The translations under genes were made by a program, and so were the position numbers. The notes below the pieces were generated by a model, which did not search any database, was not told where the DNA came from, and worked only from the letters and a program-made list of their open reading frames with translations. Shown here piece after piece: positions 1 to 7,256 of a stretch of DNA of 64,000 nt. The DNA is taken from the NCBI GenBank assembly GCA_028715885.1, contig JAQUQX010000006.1, positions 1 to 64,000 of the forward strand. The letters are read 5' to 3'. The stretch's first letter is position 1, and each line of letters starts with the position of its first letter. This DNA is from Candidatus Methanoperedens sp. Its GTDB lineage: Archaea > Halobacteriota > Methanosarcinia > Methanosarcinales > Methanoperedenaceae.

Positions 1-76
1 CGGTCAGCCCGACTGCTTTTAATAAAGACCTGTGCGGGGCGCGTTCAAGTCCTTTTTTGATGTTATCGCTTCTCAT
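1..76 (-). CDS. ilvD: Dihydroxy-acid dehydratase, N-terminal 25 codons (partial)
   Basis: The reverse strand from 76 opens with ATG and reads [20 protein letters not shown], followed by AVGLT, up to the window edge. This is the characteristic amino terminus of dihydroxy-acid dehydratase (IlvD/Edd family), the Fe-S enzyme that makes the 2-keto acids for valine, isoleucine and leucine. Only about 5% of the usual roughly 550 residues is visible, so domains and cluster ligands cannot be checked. An archaeal TATA-like box lies about 30 nt upstream, suggesting an almost leaderless message. The transposon at 126-4574 begins 50 bp upstream of this start codon. Confidence 0.85.
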   Translation of the reverse strand, partial: MRSDNIKKGLERAPHRSLLKAVGLT

Positions 77-101
77 GATACCCGTGTTTAGACGACCTCG
101 G

Positions 102-111
102 TTATTTTAAA
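102..111 (-). promoter_or_regulatory. Probable TATA box of ilvD
   Basis: Read on the minus strand this is TTTAAAATA. Its centre is about 31 nt from the ilvD ATG, which fits an archaeal promoter with a very short 5' leader. It lies six bases from the transposon target duplication. Confidence 0.5.
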
Positions 112-116
112 GATTA

Positions 117-125
117 CGTTTGTGC
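117..125 (+). repeat. Target-site duplication, left copy
   Basis: CGTTTGTGC here recurs as a direct repeat at 4575-4583, immediately outside the two ends of the transposon. The two bases after each copy (GG) also match, so the exact boundary could shift by up to two bases. Confidence 0.75.
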
Positions 126-176
126 GGTTCTGTCAAGTCTGCGTTTGCTGAGAAGTGCTGTCAAATTTCGTTTGCT
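126..176 (+). repeat. Left terminal inverted repeat with two iterons
   Basis: The outer 24 bp match the right end exactly. Within this end a CTGTCAA...CGTTTGCT unit occurs twice, at 130-149 and 158-176, which looks like two transposase-binding iterons. The transposase stop codon (133-135) lies inside the repeat, so about the last 15 residues of the transposase are encoded by it. Confidence 0.8.
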
Positions 177-1302
177 GGCTTGCATTCTGAATTAAGGTAA
201 TCCACTTATTGTCACCCTCTACCTTGATGCCACAGGCTTCCGCTGGTGTCTTACCCTTCAAAGCTTCATGCGGTCTCATGTAGTTATGGAATATCTGATA
301 GCCAGCGATGATGGGGGTATCGGTACTCTTTAGCCCACGCATGACCTTTTCCCTATCCCTGATTTCTCCGTTGATTCGCTCCATTTTATTGTTATTCATA
401 TCGCCATCCAGCTTTATGGCATTAATGTGCTTCGATTGCGGGTTTTTCAGCGTGAAAAATTCCTTATTGAACGCATCGTGGTAAGCGGGCAGTCCATCTG
501 TTATAAGGGTATTCGGTCTCTTACCTGCTATCTTTCTGCCATCATGGAACAGGTTTCTTGCATCGTGCTTAAACTTCGTATCTGCGACTTCCTGAGCTAT
601 CCAGTATCGGGTATCGTCATCCATGAGAGCGAATAGATACTTCATATTGCCGCTGAATTTAACGAATACCTCATCGGCTCGCCATGTATCGCCTACTTGC
701 GGTTTTAGCTTATTCACATACTGCTCCATGAGTTCAGTGTATTTGCCTATCCAGTTAAGAACTGTCTGATGTGATACATGAACGCCAAGAAGTTTAAGTG
801 ATTCCTTTGTATGCCTTAGTGATTCCCCGCTAAAATAAAGTTGCATAGCGGTTGTAACAGCCTGCGGGTTATGCTTCATCTTCTCGAAGCCGATATTAAT
901 GGAGAAATGTTGCTGGCAATCTTTGCAATAAAATTTCTGAATATCGTAATCCTTGTTATGCCTTATGCCGAATTTCTTAAGGTTTGTAGAATGGCAGAAT
1001 GGGCAATCTGAAACCGTTACAGGCTTAATTACAATACTCTTTTTGACCTGCTCTCTCAGGTTAAAGCTGAACTCAACGCCGAAAATGTGTTTGCATTGAA
1101 CGCCTCTACTTACGTGGTCAGGGCAGCTACACTTCCAACCTATCTCAGTCGAATTTACGTCATAAAGAAAGTCGCTTGATTGCGATTTGACCTTATATGA
1201 TTGGTCATTTATCCGTATTATCTGACCCTGCTTTTCAGCAATGGCTTTCCCTCTATCCTCCCTTGTCCCGATGGTTTGCATGTTGTTATTATCTGTGAGC
1301 AT
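133..1302 (-). CDS. DDE transposase with SWIM zinc finger
   Basis: 389 residues from an ATG at 1302 preceded by an AAGGAGG ribosome-binding site (about 1311-1317); a longer frame to 1413 lacks such a site and overlaps the promoter region. The N-terminal part has a SWIM-type finger (C58, C60, C69, H71), then a second CxxC...CxxC zinc ribbon near residues 100-130. A DDE catalytic domain follows: D209 in WRADEVFVKF, D268 in ITDGLPAY and E307 in NNKMERINGE. The C-terminus ends with the HNYMRPHEAL block typical of DDE transposases. It should excise and integrate the element whose ends lie at 126 and 4574. Its last residues are encoded within the terminal repeat. Confidence 0.9.
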   Translation of the reverse strand: MLTDNNNMQTIGTREDRGKAIAEKQGQIIRINDQSYKVKSQSSDFLYDVNSTEIGWKCSCPDHVSRGVQCKHIFGVEFSFNLREQVKKSIVIKPVTVSDCPFCHSTNLKKFGIRHNKDYDIQKFYCKDCQQHFSINIGFEKMKHNPQAVTTAMQLYFSGESLRHTKESLKLLGVHVSHQTVLNWIGKYTELMEQYVNKLKPQVGDTWRADEVFVKFSGNMKYLFALMDDDTRYWIAQEVADTKFKHDARNLFHDGRKIAGKRPNTLITDGLPAYHDAFNKEFFTLKNPQSKHINAIKLDGDMNNNKMERINGEIRDREKVMRGLKSTDTPIIAGYQIFHNYMRPHEALKGKTPAEACGIKVEGDNKWITLIQNASQQTKFDSTSQQTQT

Positions 1303-1326
1303 TGTGATTTCCTCCTTACTAATCTG

Positions 1327-1407
1327 TCGTACGATAGATTGACGCCATACCATATAAAGCTTTCTACAAATCGTACGATGGGTTATCTTTAAATACTCAT
1401 TCGTACA
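1327..1407. promoter_or_regulatory. Shared divergent promoter region with TCGTACGA operators
   Basis: Between the transposase and the cargo operon the palindrome TCGTACGA occurs at 1327-1334 and 1371-1378, with a near copy TCGTACA at 1401-1407 and another CGTACGA inside the next gene at 1436-1442. A minus-strand TATA-like CTTTATATGG (1350-1359) would place the transposase start near the first site. A plus-strand TTTAAATA (1388-1395) lies between the second and third sites and 25 nt before the cargo ATG, implying a leaderless cargo transcript. The arrangement suggests one regulator controlling both directions. Confidence 0.55.
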
Positions 1408-1415
1408 ATACAATC

Positions 1416-1727
1416 ATGTATATGACTAATAAAGCCGTACGAAAGAAGGGAAAGCAGCCAGAGCACCTTGATTATTCAAAATTACCGAATGAATTGGAGG
1501 ATGTAGTTACAGAGCCTCTATCCGATATTGCTGAAAAGGAGGCTAATATCAACCATGACGGTAAACAATGGTTAGTTCGATTTCCTAACGATATAGCCAA
1601 TGCTATCGGTATCAAGAAAGGGGATAAGGTCAGGTTCAGGGTTGTACTGCCATCTCCTAAAGCAAATCAGCAAGAGGAGATAGAGATTAAGTATGTAAGG
1701 GGTGAAACGAGTGAAAAGAGTGGATAA
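1416..1727 (+). CDS. AbrB/SpoVT-like DNA-binding protein, transposon cargo
   Basis: 103 residues; ATG at 1416 or two codons later. The second half, GKQWLVRFPNDIANAIGI followed by KKGDKVRFRVVL, matches the swapped-hairpin AbrB/MazE-type DNA-binding fold. The first half is charged and unassigned. In plasmid addiction and developmental systems this fold acts as an antitoxin or a transition-state regulator. Here it is the first gene of the cargo operon, directly behind the TCGTACGA palindromes and overlapping the next gene by 26 nt. It could be the control protein of the restriction-modification gene, an inference from position only. Confidence 0.65.
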   Translation: MYMTNKAVRKKGKQPEHLDYSKLPNELEDVVTEPLSDIAEKEANINHDGKQWLVRFPNDIANAIGIKKGDKVRFRVVLPSPKANQQEEIEIKYVRGETSEKSG

Positions 1728-1923
1728 CAAGTTTGCTCCTAATGAAAAGCGAATAATCAATCTTCTATACGTTGCTCGGAGACCTTTGACCACAAAACAG
1801 GTCTCGGAAAAATTGGGAATTGCATGGCAGACCGCAAAGGATAACCTTATGAGCTTACATCGGAAGGGTTATGTTGTCATGCAGAAAGGAGGCAACAGGA
1901 CTTACTGGTGGTTGAGGACATGA
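1702..1923 (+). CDS. Small winged-helix protein, transposon cargo
   Basis: 73 residues, starting at GTG 1702 (or GTG 1711). The chain reads as a compact winged helix-turn-helix: a helix (NEKRIINLLYVA), the HTH segment LTTKQVSEKLGI plus AWQTAKDNLMSLH, and a wing ending RTYWWLRT. It resembles MarR/ArsR-like or FaeA-like small DNA-binding proteins. It overlaps the AbrB-like gene upstream by 26 nt and the RM gene downstream by 16 nt, so the three genes are probably translationally coupled. A role in repressing the RM gene or the transposase is plausible but not shown. Confidence 0.65.
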   Translation: MKRVKRVDNKFAPNEKRIINLLYVARRPLTTKQVSEKLGIAWQTAKDNLMSLHRKGYVVMQKGGNRTYWWLRT

Positions 1924-4511
1924 AAAAAGAAGAAACAAACGACATTGTCCAATATTTAATTCCTCAATTAGAGACGTTGGGAATCAGCCGTGATAATTGT
2001 AAAGTAGATGTTACAACCGAGAAAAGCGGTCAAAGCAGGGGAGACGTATGGGTTTCATTAAAAAAGCAAAACGAAAGAAAATTTGAGGAAAACATAATTG
2101 CTCTCATCGAAGCAAAGCACAAAAAAGCGATAATAGGTGACATGGATTGGCGTGACGCAATGCGTCAGGGGAAAGAGAAGGCAACAAAACAGGGATTGCA
2201 TTACTATATTGTCACAAATTGCACGGATGAATTTCGATTTTATAATGCTCACAACGATGAAGAAATCTTACTCGATGGGAAGGCTCTTACAAAATTAGTT
2301 ACCATAGAGGTATTGCAGAAAATACAATCGCAGGTGTCTATACATAACTCCTATGTTCTACATAGAGCGAGTGAAGTCACCCGTCCTTTTTCAGAGGACA
2401 AATTCAGGGTCACGCTGAGGGTATTAGCCGATATATACCGCTCGGCAGGTCTTAAGAAAGGAGATGAAAGAATAGACCCTACGGTAAGCTTTGTGGTTTT
2501 AAAATATATATCTGAAAATGAAAAGGATAAGAGAACTTTAAACGAGGTAATAAAGCTCTGGGATGACTTGAGAAAAATTGCCAAAGATGAGGAAGTGGGA
2601 GACCTTAAAGCCGAATTTGATAAAACTGTTCAGCAAATATGGGGTAAAGATAGTGAATACAAAGACAATATTTACGAAGATTTTAAAGACCTTATATCCA
2701 TTTCTCAAAAGCTTAAAAACGAACATTGTAAAAAAATATATAACGAATTAAATGAATACCCGTTTCATGGTGTTAATTTTGATTTGTTCGGTGCTATTTA
2801 TGAAGAATTTGCCTCCCAGACAAAGAAAAAAGAGTTTGGAGAGTACTATACAAGAAGGCATATAACGAAAATGGTTGCGATGCTTTTGCTTAGAAATGAA
2901 ACAAATCCAAGAGTATTGAAAATTTGTGACCCAGCGTGTGGGACTGGCGGATTTTTAACAGAGGCATACAAAGCTTTGGAGACACTTTATTCGCAGAATG
3001 GAAAACTGAATAAGTCGGTTGCGACTGATTTAAGGGAAACTATTTTCTGGGGTTATGATAACGATGATAAGTCGGTGGCAAGAACCAAATTAAATATGTT
3101 CTTGGTAGGCGATGGGCATGTACATATCTATGAAAACGATTCTTTAATAGGCGAAAATAAAAAGAAAGGGTGGGTGGACAACGAATTTGATTATATTATG
3201 ACCAATCCCCCAATGGGGCAATATGATGGGGAAGCTAAAATAGAAGATTTTAAATTTACAAATGAACGAAGATACGAACTCCTTTTTATAGAAAAAGTGA
3301 TTGAAGCAACTAAATCTGGTGGAGAGATTGCAATAGTAATAAATGATGGTGCATTGGAAACCCCGTCCCGTGAGAATTTCAGAAAAAAACTGTTAGAAGC
3401 ATGTGATATTTACACCATCATATCTTTGACTAAATTTGCATTTGCACCCTATACAAAAGAGAAAACGTACATTTTGTTCATGCAGAAGAAACAAGAAGAT
3501 GAAATGGGAGAAATACAAAAAATACCTATCTGGCACTTTATTTTAGATTATGACGGCTATGCGAATAGTGATAAGCGGTATAAAACCAAATACCATGATG
3601 ATTTGCCAGATTTAGAAGAAAAATTCGATGGAGCTATCAGGTTGGCAAAGATTTACTTATCTGATAAAGCACGGTTTGAGCGAGAAAAATCCAATTTTGA
3701 AAGAAAAATAAACGATAGGGAACAAAAAGAGGGGTTATGGGGAATGAAATATGGATACGTAGAGATGGAAAAAGTAACTGATGAAAATTTTCATAATCTA
3801 CTAAGTGAGTTTCATTTAAGACCAATTATTAAAACTAAAATTACCAAAAAAGATTTTGACAAAAATATCTCAATGTCGCTAAAACAAATTTATGAATTAA
3901 AGGAAAGCAATTCATTACATTTTCCAAATATATTAGATAAACAAACCGAAGCGAGTGCAATATTGGGAGATATTTTATATTTTAAGGGCGGGAATAGTGG
4001 ACTTACAGAGGAGTTTATCTATAACAATCAACCGAATACGGAAGATGAAAAAATTCCGATTTTTTCAGGTGCGACAGTACAAAACAATTCAATGGGGCTT
4101 ATATCTGAAAAGGCGTGTCCTAATGGAAAGAAGCTAAAAATCTTTCATGAGCCAGCTATTTTAGTCGTAAGGAAAGGGAAAGCAGGGAATATGGTTTACT
4201 TAGAAAGGGGACGATATACTACAAACGATGATATTTATGTTTTAACACCTAAAAAGGAATGGAAGGATAAGATAAATCTCCGATGGTTCACATATCAGTA
4301 CCAAGAGCTATTTTATAATTTAGTAACATCTAAAAGCGACAACGCTACCTTTAACAAAGATTATGCAGAAAAGCAAAGAATAGTTCTTCCAGATAAGAAT
4401 ACCCAAGACAGAATTGCAGAAGTTTTATTAAAAATAGATGGCTTGTTGGAAACATTAGATACATCGAATATACAAATCAAGAAATTGATGGAGCAAGAAA
4501 TTATCTCATAG
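1908..4511 (+). CDS. One-chain restriction-modification enzyme (nuclease-methylase-specificity fusion)
   Basis: 867 residues from GTG 1908 (a GGAGG lies about 14 nt upstream); ATG 1920 is the alternative. The N-terminus carries a PD-(D/E)XK-like signature: D46 in RGDVWV and E68-A-K70. An HsdM-like N6-adenine methylase follows, with helical bundle, FGEYYTRRHI, motif I DPACGTGG at 341-348 and motif IV NPPMG at 433. The last 200 or so residues look like a type I specificity half-subunit (target recognition domain then a helix). This architecture matches type IIG/type I-like single-chain enzymes that both methylate and cut. It is AT-rich relative to the chromosomal genes. It ends 13 bp before the right terminal repeat, so it travels inside the transposon. 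Confidence 0.85.
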   Translation: MVEDMKKEETNDIVQYLIPQLETLGISRDNCKVDVTTEKSGQSRGDVWVSLKKQNERKFEENIIALIEAKHKKAIIGDMDWRDAMRQGKEKATKQGLHYYIVTNCTDEFRFYNAHNDEEILLDGKALTKLVTIEVLQKIQSQVSIHNSYVLHRASEVTRPFSEDKFRVTLRVLADIYRSAGLKKGDERIDPTVSFVVLKYISENEKDKRTLNEVIKLWDDLRKIAKDEEVGDLKAEFDKTVQQIWGKDSEYKDNIYEDFKDLISISQKLKNEHCKKIYNELNEYPFHGVNFDLFGAIYEEFASQTKKKEFGEYYTRRHITKMVAMLLLRNETNPRVLKICDPACGTGGFLTEAYKALETLYSQNGKLNKSVATDLRETIFWGYDNDDKSVARTKLNMFLVGDGHVHIYENDSLIGENKKKGWVDNEFDYIMTNPPMGQYDGEAKIEDFKFTNERRYELLFIEKVIEATKSGGEIAIVINDGALETPSRENFRKKLLEACDIYTIISLTKFAFAPYTKEKTYILFMQKKQEDEMGEIQKIPIWHFILDYDGYANSDKRYKTKYHDDLPDLEEKFDGAIRLAKIYLSDKARFEREKSNFERKINDREQKEGLWGMKYGYVEMEKVTDENFHNLLSEFHLRPIIKTKITKKDFDKNISMSLKQIYELKESNSLHFPNILDKQTEASAILGDILYFKGGNSGLTEEFIYNNQPNTEDEKIPIFSGATVQNNSMGLISEKACPNGKKLKIFHEPAILVVRKGKAGNMVYLERGRYTTNDDIYVLTPKKEWKDKINLRWFTYQYQELFYNLVTSKSDNATFNKDYAEKQRIVLPDKNTQDRIAEVLLKIDGLLETLDTSNIQIKKLMEQEIIS

Positions 4512-4523
4512 AGTGAGCAAGCG

Positions 4524-4574
4524 AGCAAACGATTTTTGACAGCCTATCAGAGCAAACGCAGACTTGACAGAACC
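4524..4574 (-). repeat. Right terminal inverted repeat with two iterons
   Basis: Mirror image of the left end: the outer 24 bp (4551-4574) are identical to it, and the iteron CTGTCAA...CGTTTGCT recurs on the minus strand at 4551-4570 and 4524-4542. Confidence 0.8.
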
Positions 4575-4583
4575 CGTTTGTGC
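4575..4583 (+). repeat. Target-site duplication, right copy
   Basis: CGTTTGTGC, identical to 117-125 on the other side of the transposon. Confidence 0.75.
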
Positions 4584-4589
4584 GGCTAT

Positions 4590-4633
4590 GGGGGGCGGGG
4601 TGCTTGAGTGGGAGTTGGGGGGTGGGAGGCGGG
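4590..4633 (+). other. G-rich tract with G-quadruplex potential
   Basis: Runs of G at 4590-4595, 4597-4600, 4610-4612, 4617-4622, 4624-4626 and 4631-4633. The last four runs have loops of 4, 1 and 4 nt, satisfying the usual G3+N1-7 quadruplex rule. The tract begins seven bases from the right target duplication of the transposon; before the insertion it would have lain about 60-90 bp upstream of the ilvD start. Confidence 0.6.
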
Positions 4634-4700
4634 ATGTTGAAACTCGGGGTGTGAATATGGTAAAAAACGATGTGTATGGGCTTTGTACCTTTGTACGGGG

Positions 4701-5948
4701 TTATGGTGAACTGTGGTTACGTTTACTATTCAGTGCAATATTAAATAATTTATCAGAGCGTTTTCTAAAAACTCCAAATGTAGAATTTATTGATAAATCA
4801 TTTGTAACTTCAGCATGTAGCATATAATTTCCAGAATCTAATCTTGAGGAGTTAATATTTAAATACCATACCCCCTTGTCACTCAAATTTCCAAACATTG
4901 ATTTGTTTTTCGATTCGGGTTCAATAGGTAATATAATATTATCAATATTAGTTAGGCTATTATTCTCAGCGTTAAATTTGTCCAAAGAAATATAATTTTT
5001 AGAATAAGTAAGACCCGTTTCTTTTACTATAAAGGTTAAAATATCAGCATTGTCAGTCGATTGTAAAGGTTCTTCTATCGAGAAAGAACCCATTAATAAG
5101 ACTGACGGGGCTATAAAAAACACCTCATTGTATAATTTTAAAAATGCAGGAATCATTATTGTTAGGCTAATAATTAGAAGAATTATTACTGTTAATGTTA
5201 TTCGGTTAATTTTTCTTATATGCATCATAAAACTATCTGATTTTTCTTTTATTTCTTCCTTAAACTCTTCTTTCCCCCATAGTTCTACAAATAAGAGACC
5301 ATCTGTAATGATGATTAAATAACCGCCAATGAATACATAAGAACTTAAATTAAAACCTTGAATAAAATAATATAATAAAGGTGTCAGAATCGAAATTCCG
5401 ATAATCATTAGAAATCCAAGAATTTCAATATTTTTGATAATATTTTTTGACATCCTATCTAATGCATTTTTCAATTCTTCGTTCCCCACTAAATTAACAT
5501 ATAATATACAGTCTATAATAAAGATTAAAAAAATGTATCCAATTGACATATAAAAATTAATATTAAAATCTGTAATAAAATAACTAAACAAAACTAACAA
5601 AATTGTCGTGACTAACCATAGAATAGGAAATATAAAAACAAGCTTAAATAATTCTACTGTAGATTTTTCTAAATTTTCTCTTCTGTTTCTTGTCGATACC
5701 GAAATCCCTTTTAATACCAAAAATAATAAAATTATCAAAACCTCTAATAATAAAGCACCTACCAAGAAATAAGCTTTCATCTGCGTGGAGTCACTCAATA
5801 AAATAATGTTCTCATTAAAGTAGTTGATTAATTTAAGCAAGAAAGCTAATAAACCACCTAATAGACCTATTGCAAGGGTAATCTTTTCAAAACCACAAGA
5901 ACCCTTCCCTTCAAACAGTTCATCTAACGGTTCAATTTTTCCTACCAA
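4701..5948 (-). CDS. Hypothetical multi-pass membrane protein
   Basis: 415 residues, not recognised. The first 270 residues contain about seven hydrophobic membrane segments (near 22-44, 60-82, 103-126, 132-152, 176-198, 203-222 and 250-270) separated by short charged loops. The last 140 residues form a soluble domain with beta-strand-like pieces such as GVWYLNINSSRLDSGNYMLH, probably outside the membrane. The base composition is distinctly AT-rich, like the RM gene and unlike the housekeeping genes. It stands alone between the G-rich tract and the repeat zone and may be horizontally acquired. A role in sensing or in defence is possible but nothing in the sequence shows it. Confidence 0.65.
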   Translation of the reverse strand: MVGKIEPLDELFEGKGSCGFEKITLAIGLLGGLLAFLLKLINYFNENIILLSDSTQMKAYFLVGALLLEVLIILLFLVLKGISVSTRNRRENLEKSTVELFKLVFIFPILWLVTTILLVLFSYFITDFNINFYMSIGYIFLIFIIDCILYVNLVGNEELKNALDRMSKNIIKNIEILGFLMIIGISILTPLLYYFIQGFNLSSYVFIGGYLIIITDGLLFVELWGKEEFKEEIKEKSDSFMMHIRKINRITLTVIILLIISLTIMIPAFLKLYNEVFFIAPSVLLMGSFSIEEPLQSTDNADILTFIVKETGLTYSKNYISLDKFNAENNSLTNIDNIILPIEPESKNKSMFGNLSDKGVWYLNINSSRLDSGNYMLHAEVTNDLSINSTFGVFRKRSDKLFNIALNSKRNHSSP

Positions 5949-6383
5949 GTAAGTTGCTCCTTCGATTATATTTAAAATACAGATTAGTATTTAATGATTC
6001 CTAAATATATATTATATAAATACCATGGAGATTTTTCAATAGAGATTTTAAAATATATCCAATCATCAAAAACCGTCTCCTGCTCTTGACGGTCAATTAT
6101 TGTAAATGAGCCGAAACCAAATTTGTATCAATTATTCTATACGCGCCAATCCGTGCGCCGCCCCGAGCACGCGCGAGGGTGCGGAACAAGCCCGCATCCG
6201 CCTGCAAGCGGACGGCGTCCGTGGTGCGGGAGGCTGGGCGGCAGTCCTGCGCTCCAGCGGGCGCCCGGGCAGGCGCGGAGAACAGGTAATACTCTGAAAG
6301 ACAAATTCCTTATATCCATAAAGACGGTAATATCTATGGTAACTGACCGCATCCATAGATAATAATAATGAACTCCAACAATC
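5949..6383. other. Intergenic stretch holding the first GC-rich repeat
   Basis: An AT-rich upstream region (5949-6140) is followed by a very GC-rich block at 6143-6281 and an AT-rich lead-in to the next small gene. Open frames across the GC block (for example 6106-6297) are products of base composition and not credible genes. Confidence 0.6.
6143..6281 (+). repeat. GC-rich structured repeat, copy 1 (full)
   Basis: Strongly similar to 6956-7087. Parts recur at 7801-7842 (right half) and 9369-9423 (left half). Internal complementarity includes GCCGCCC (6157-6163) with GGGCGGC (6236-6242) and the small hairpin TCCGC/GCGGA (6197-6201 with 6208-6212). The block ends in a GGGCGCCC palindrome. All copies have the same orientation. 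Confidence 0.8.
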
Positions 6384-6752
6384 ATGAAAAATAGAAATAG
6401 AAATCAAGAGGTCTGTCCAAAACATCAGAAGCAAGTTCATGAAAAGAAAAGACAGAATGGCCTCTGGAAACAAAGGAATATAGGCAATAAATATGACCTA
6501 CAGAAAAAAATAGCTTTCAAATATTATGCAACCAGAGAGATATCGGCTTATAATATAGAGATAGATAAAAAAGTGAGCTTAGGACTGCTCGACGTAGAGA
6601 TAGCAATTAAAATGAAAGAAGAATTCTCACGCAAGATTGATATTTTAATTCAAATGTGGTCTGAGGCTGGAGAGAAAAGGTTGAAAGAAAAGCTTGCAGA
6701 ATTATGCTCAAAAGATGCTGAACCTGAAGAACTGAAAGCCCAAGGAGTTTGA
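6384..6752 (+). CDS. Hypothetical small charged protein
   Basis: 122 residues, not recognised. It is rich in Lys, Glu and Arg with long amphipathic helical stretches (AFKYYATREISAYNIEID, then LGLLDVEIAIKMKEEF), and contains no hydrophobic segment. It lies between two full copies of the GC-rich repeat, like the content of a gene cassette. The start is uncertain: ATG 6384 has no clear ribosome-binding site. The regular helical pattern favours a real protein, but length and isolation leave doubt. Confidence 0.4.
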   Translation: MKNRNRNQEVCPKHQKQVHEKKRQNGLWKQRNIGNKYDLQKKIAFKYYATREISAYNIEIDKKVSLGLLDVEIAIKMKEEFSRKIDILIQMWSEAGEKRLKEKLAELCSKDAEPEELKAQGV

Positions 6753-6795
6753 ACCGATAAAGGAAAAGAAAAAGACCACTGATAGCTCCTTTTTC

Positions 6796-6822
6796 CATCC
6801 GTGTCATCCGTGAAATCCGTGT
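6796..6822 (+). repeat. Short 9-nt-period phrase repeat (ATCCGTG)
   Basis: Three consecutive 9-nt units (6796-6804, 6805-6813, 6814-6822) share the core ATCCGTG and differ only in the last or first base. It lies in the non-coding interval 6753-7256. Confidence 0.65.
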
Positions 6823-6921
6823 TCTATTGCAGTTTCGGCTTTTGCTGAAGCGCCGCAAATTAATTCAGTTTAATTTATAAATTTTAGCAAGATTTAAGAG
6901 ATTTGCAGGATTGATAATAAA

Positions 6922-6948
6922 TTATCCTGTTAATCCTGTTATCCTGTC
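6922..6948 (+). repeat. Short 9-nt-period phrase repeat (ATCCTGT)
   Basis: Three units with the core ATCCTGT, starting at 6924, 6933 and 6941 (spacings of 9 and 8 nt). It directly abuts the second GC-rich repeat at 6956. Confidence 0.65.
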
Positions 6949-6955
6949 AAATCGA

Positions 6956-7087
6956 TGCGCCGCCCCATGCACGCCGCCCGGAGGGTTCGGCATAGCCCGC
7001 ATCCGCCTGCAAGTGGACGGCGTCCTTAGTGGCGGGCGGCTGGGCGACAGTTCTGCGCTCCAGCGGGCGCCCGGGCAGTCGCGGGGG
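6956..7087 (+). repeat. GC-rich structured repeat, copy 2 (full)
   Basis: Aligns along its length with 6143-6281. The core GCCCGCATCCGCCTGCAAG and the tail CTCCAGCGGGCGCCCGGGCA are conserved exactly. The GCCGCCC arm (6959-6965) can pair with GGGCGGC at 7034-7040. In the small hairpin one G-C pair becomes G-U, which would keep an RNA stem. Confidence 0.8.
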
Positions 7088-7137
7088 ACATGAGGCTGCT
7101 CATCGGCGCATCAATCTTTTATTAAAATGCGCCTGTG

Positions 7138-7164
7138 CTTTGCGTTCTTTGCGCCCTCTGCGGT
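7138..7164 (+). repeat. Short 9-nt-period phrase repeat (CTxTGCG)
   Basis: Three consecutive 9-nt units (7138-7146, 7147-7155, 7156-7164) share the pattern CTTTGCG or CTCTGCG. A related two-unit piece, TCTGCG with spacing 10, lies at 7239-7254. Confidence 0.6.
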
Positions 7165-7256
7165 GAAAAGCGCCACAGATATATCACTTTTTTAATATTA
7201 AATTATTGGCGCCGATGCTTCAGATACGATGCAGCAAATCTGCGGTTATCTGCGCC

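Larger units (their letters stand above)
126..4574. mobile_element. 4.45-kb transposon carrying a restriction-modification gene and two regulators
   Basis: The ends 126-149 and 4551-4574 are perfect 24-bp inverted repeats beginning GGTTCTGTCAAGTC. Imperfect similarity continues inward to about 176 and 4524. A 9-bp direct repeat flanks the element. Inside are a DDE transposase (minus) and, divergently, an AbrB-like protein, a winged-helix protein and a one-chain RM enzyme (plus). No second transposase copy is present, so the whole unit looks like a single insertion sequence with passenger genes rather than a composite of two ISs. The catalytic-domain layout and the GGTTCTGT end recall the IS6/IS240 group, but family assignment is tentative. 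The near-perfect ends and duplication imply a recent insertion. Confidence 0.85.

Noticed and set aside
1302-1413. Upstream extension of the transposase
   Set aside because: It would cover the shared promoter and operators, while AAGGAGG is correctly placed for ATG 1302.
6106-6473. Open frames across the GC-rich repeat on both strands
   Set aside because: They follow the repeat rather than any gene boundary, change frame between repeat copies and have Arg/Pro/Ala-rich compositions expected of GC-rich non-coding DNA.
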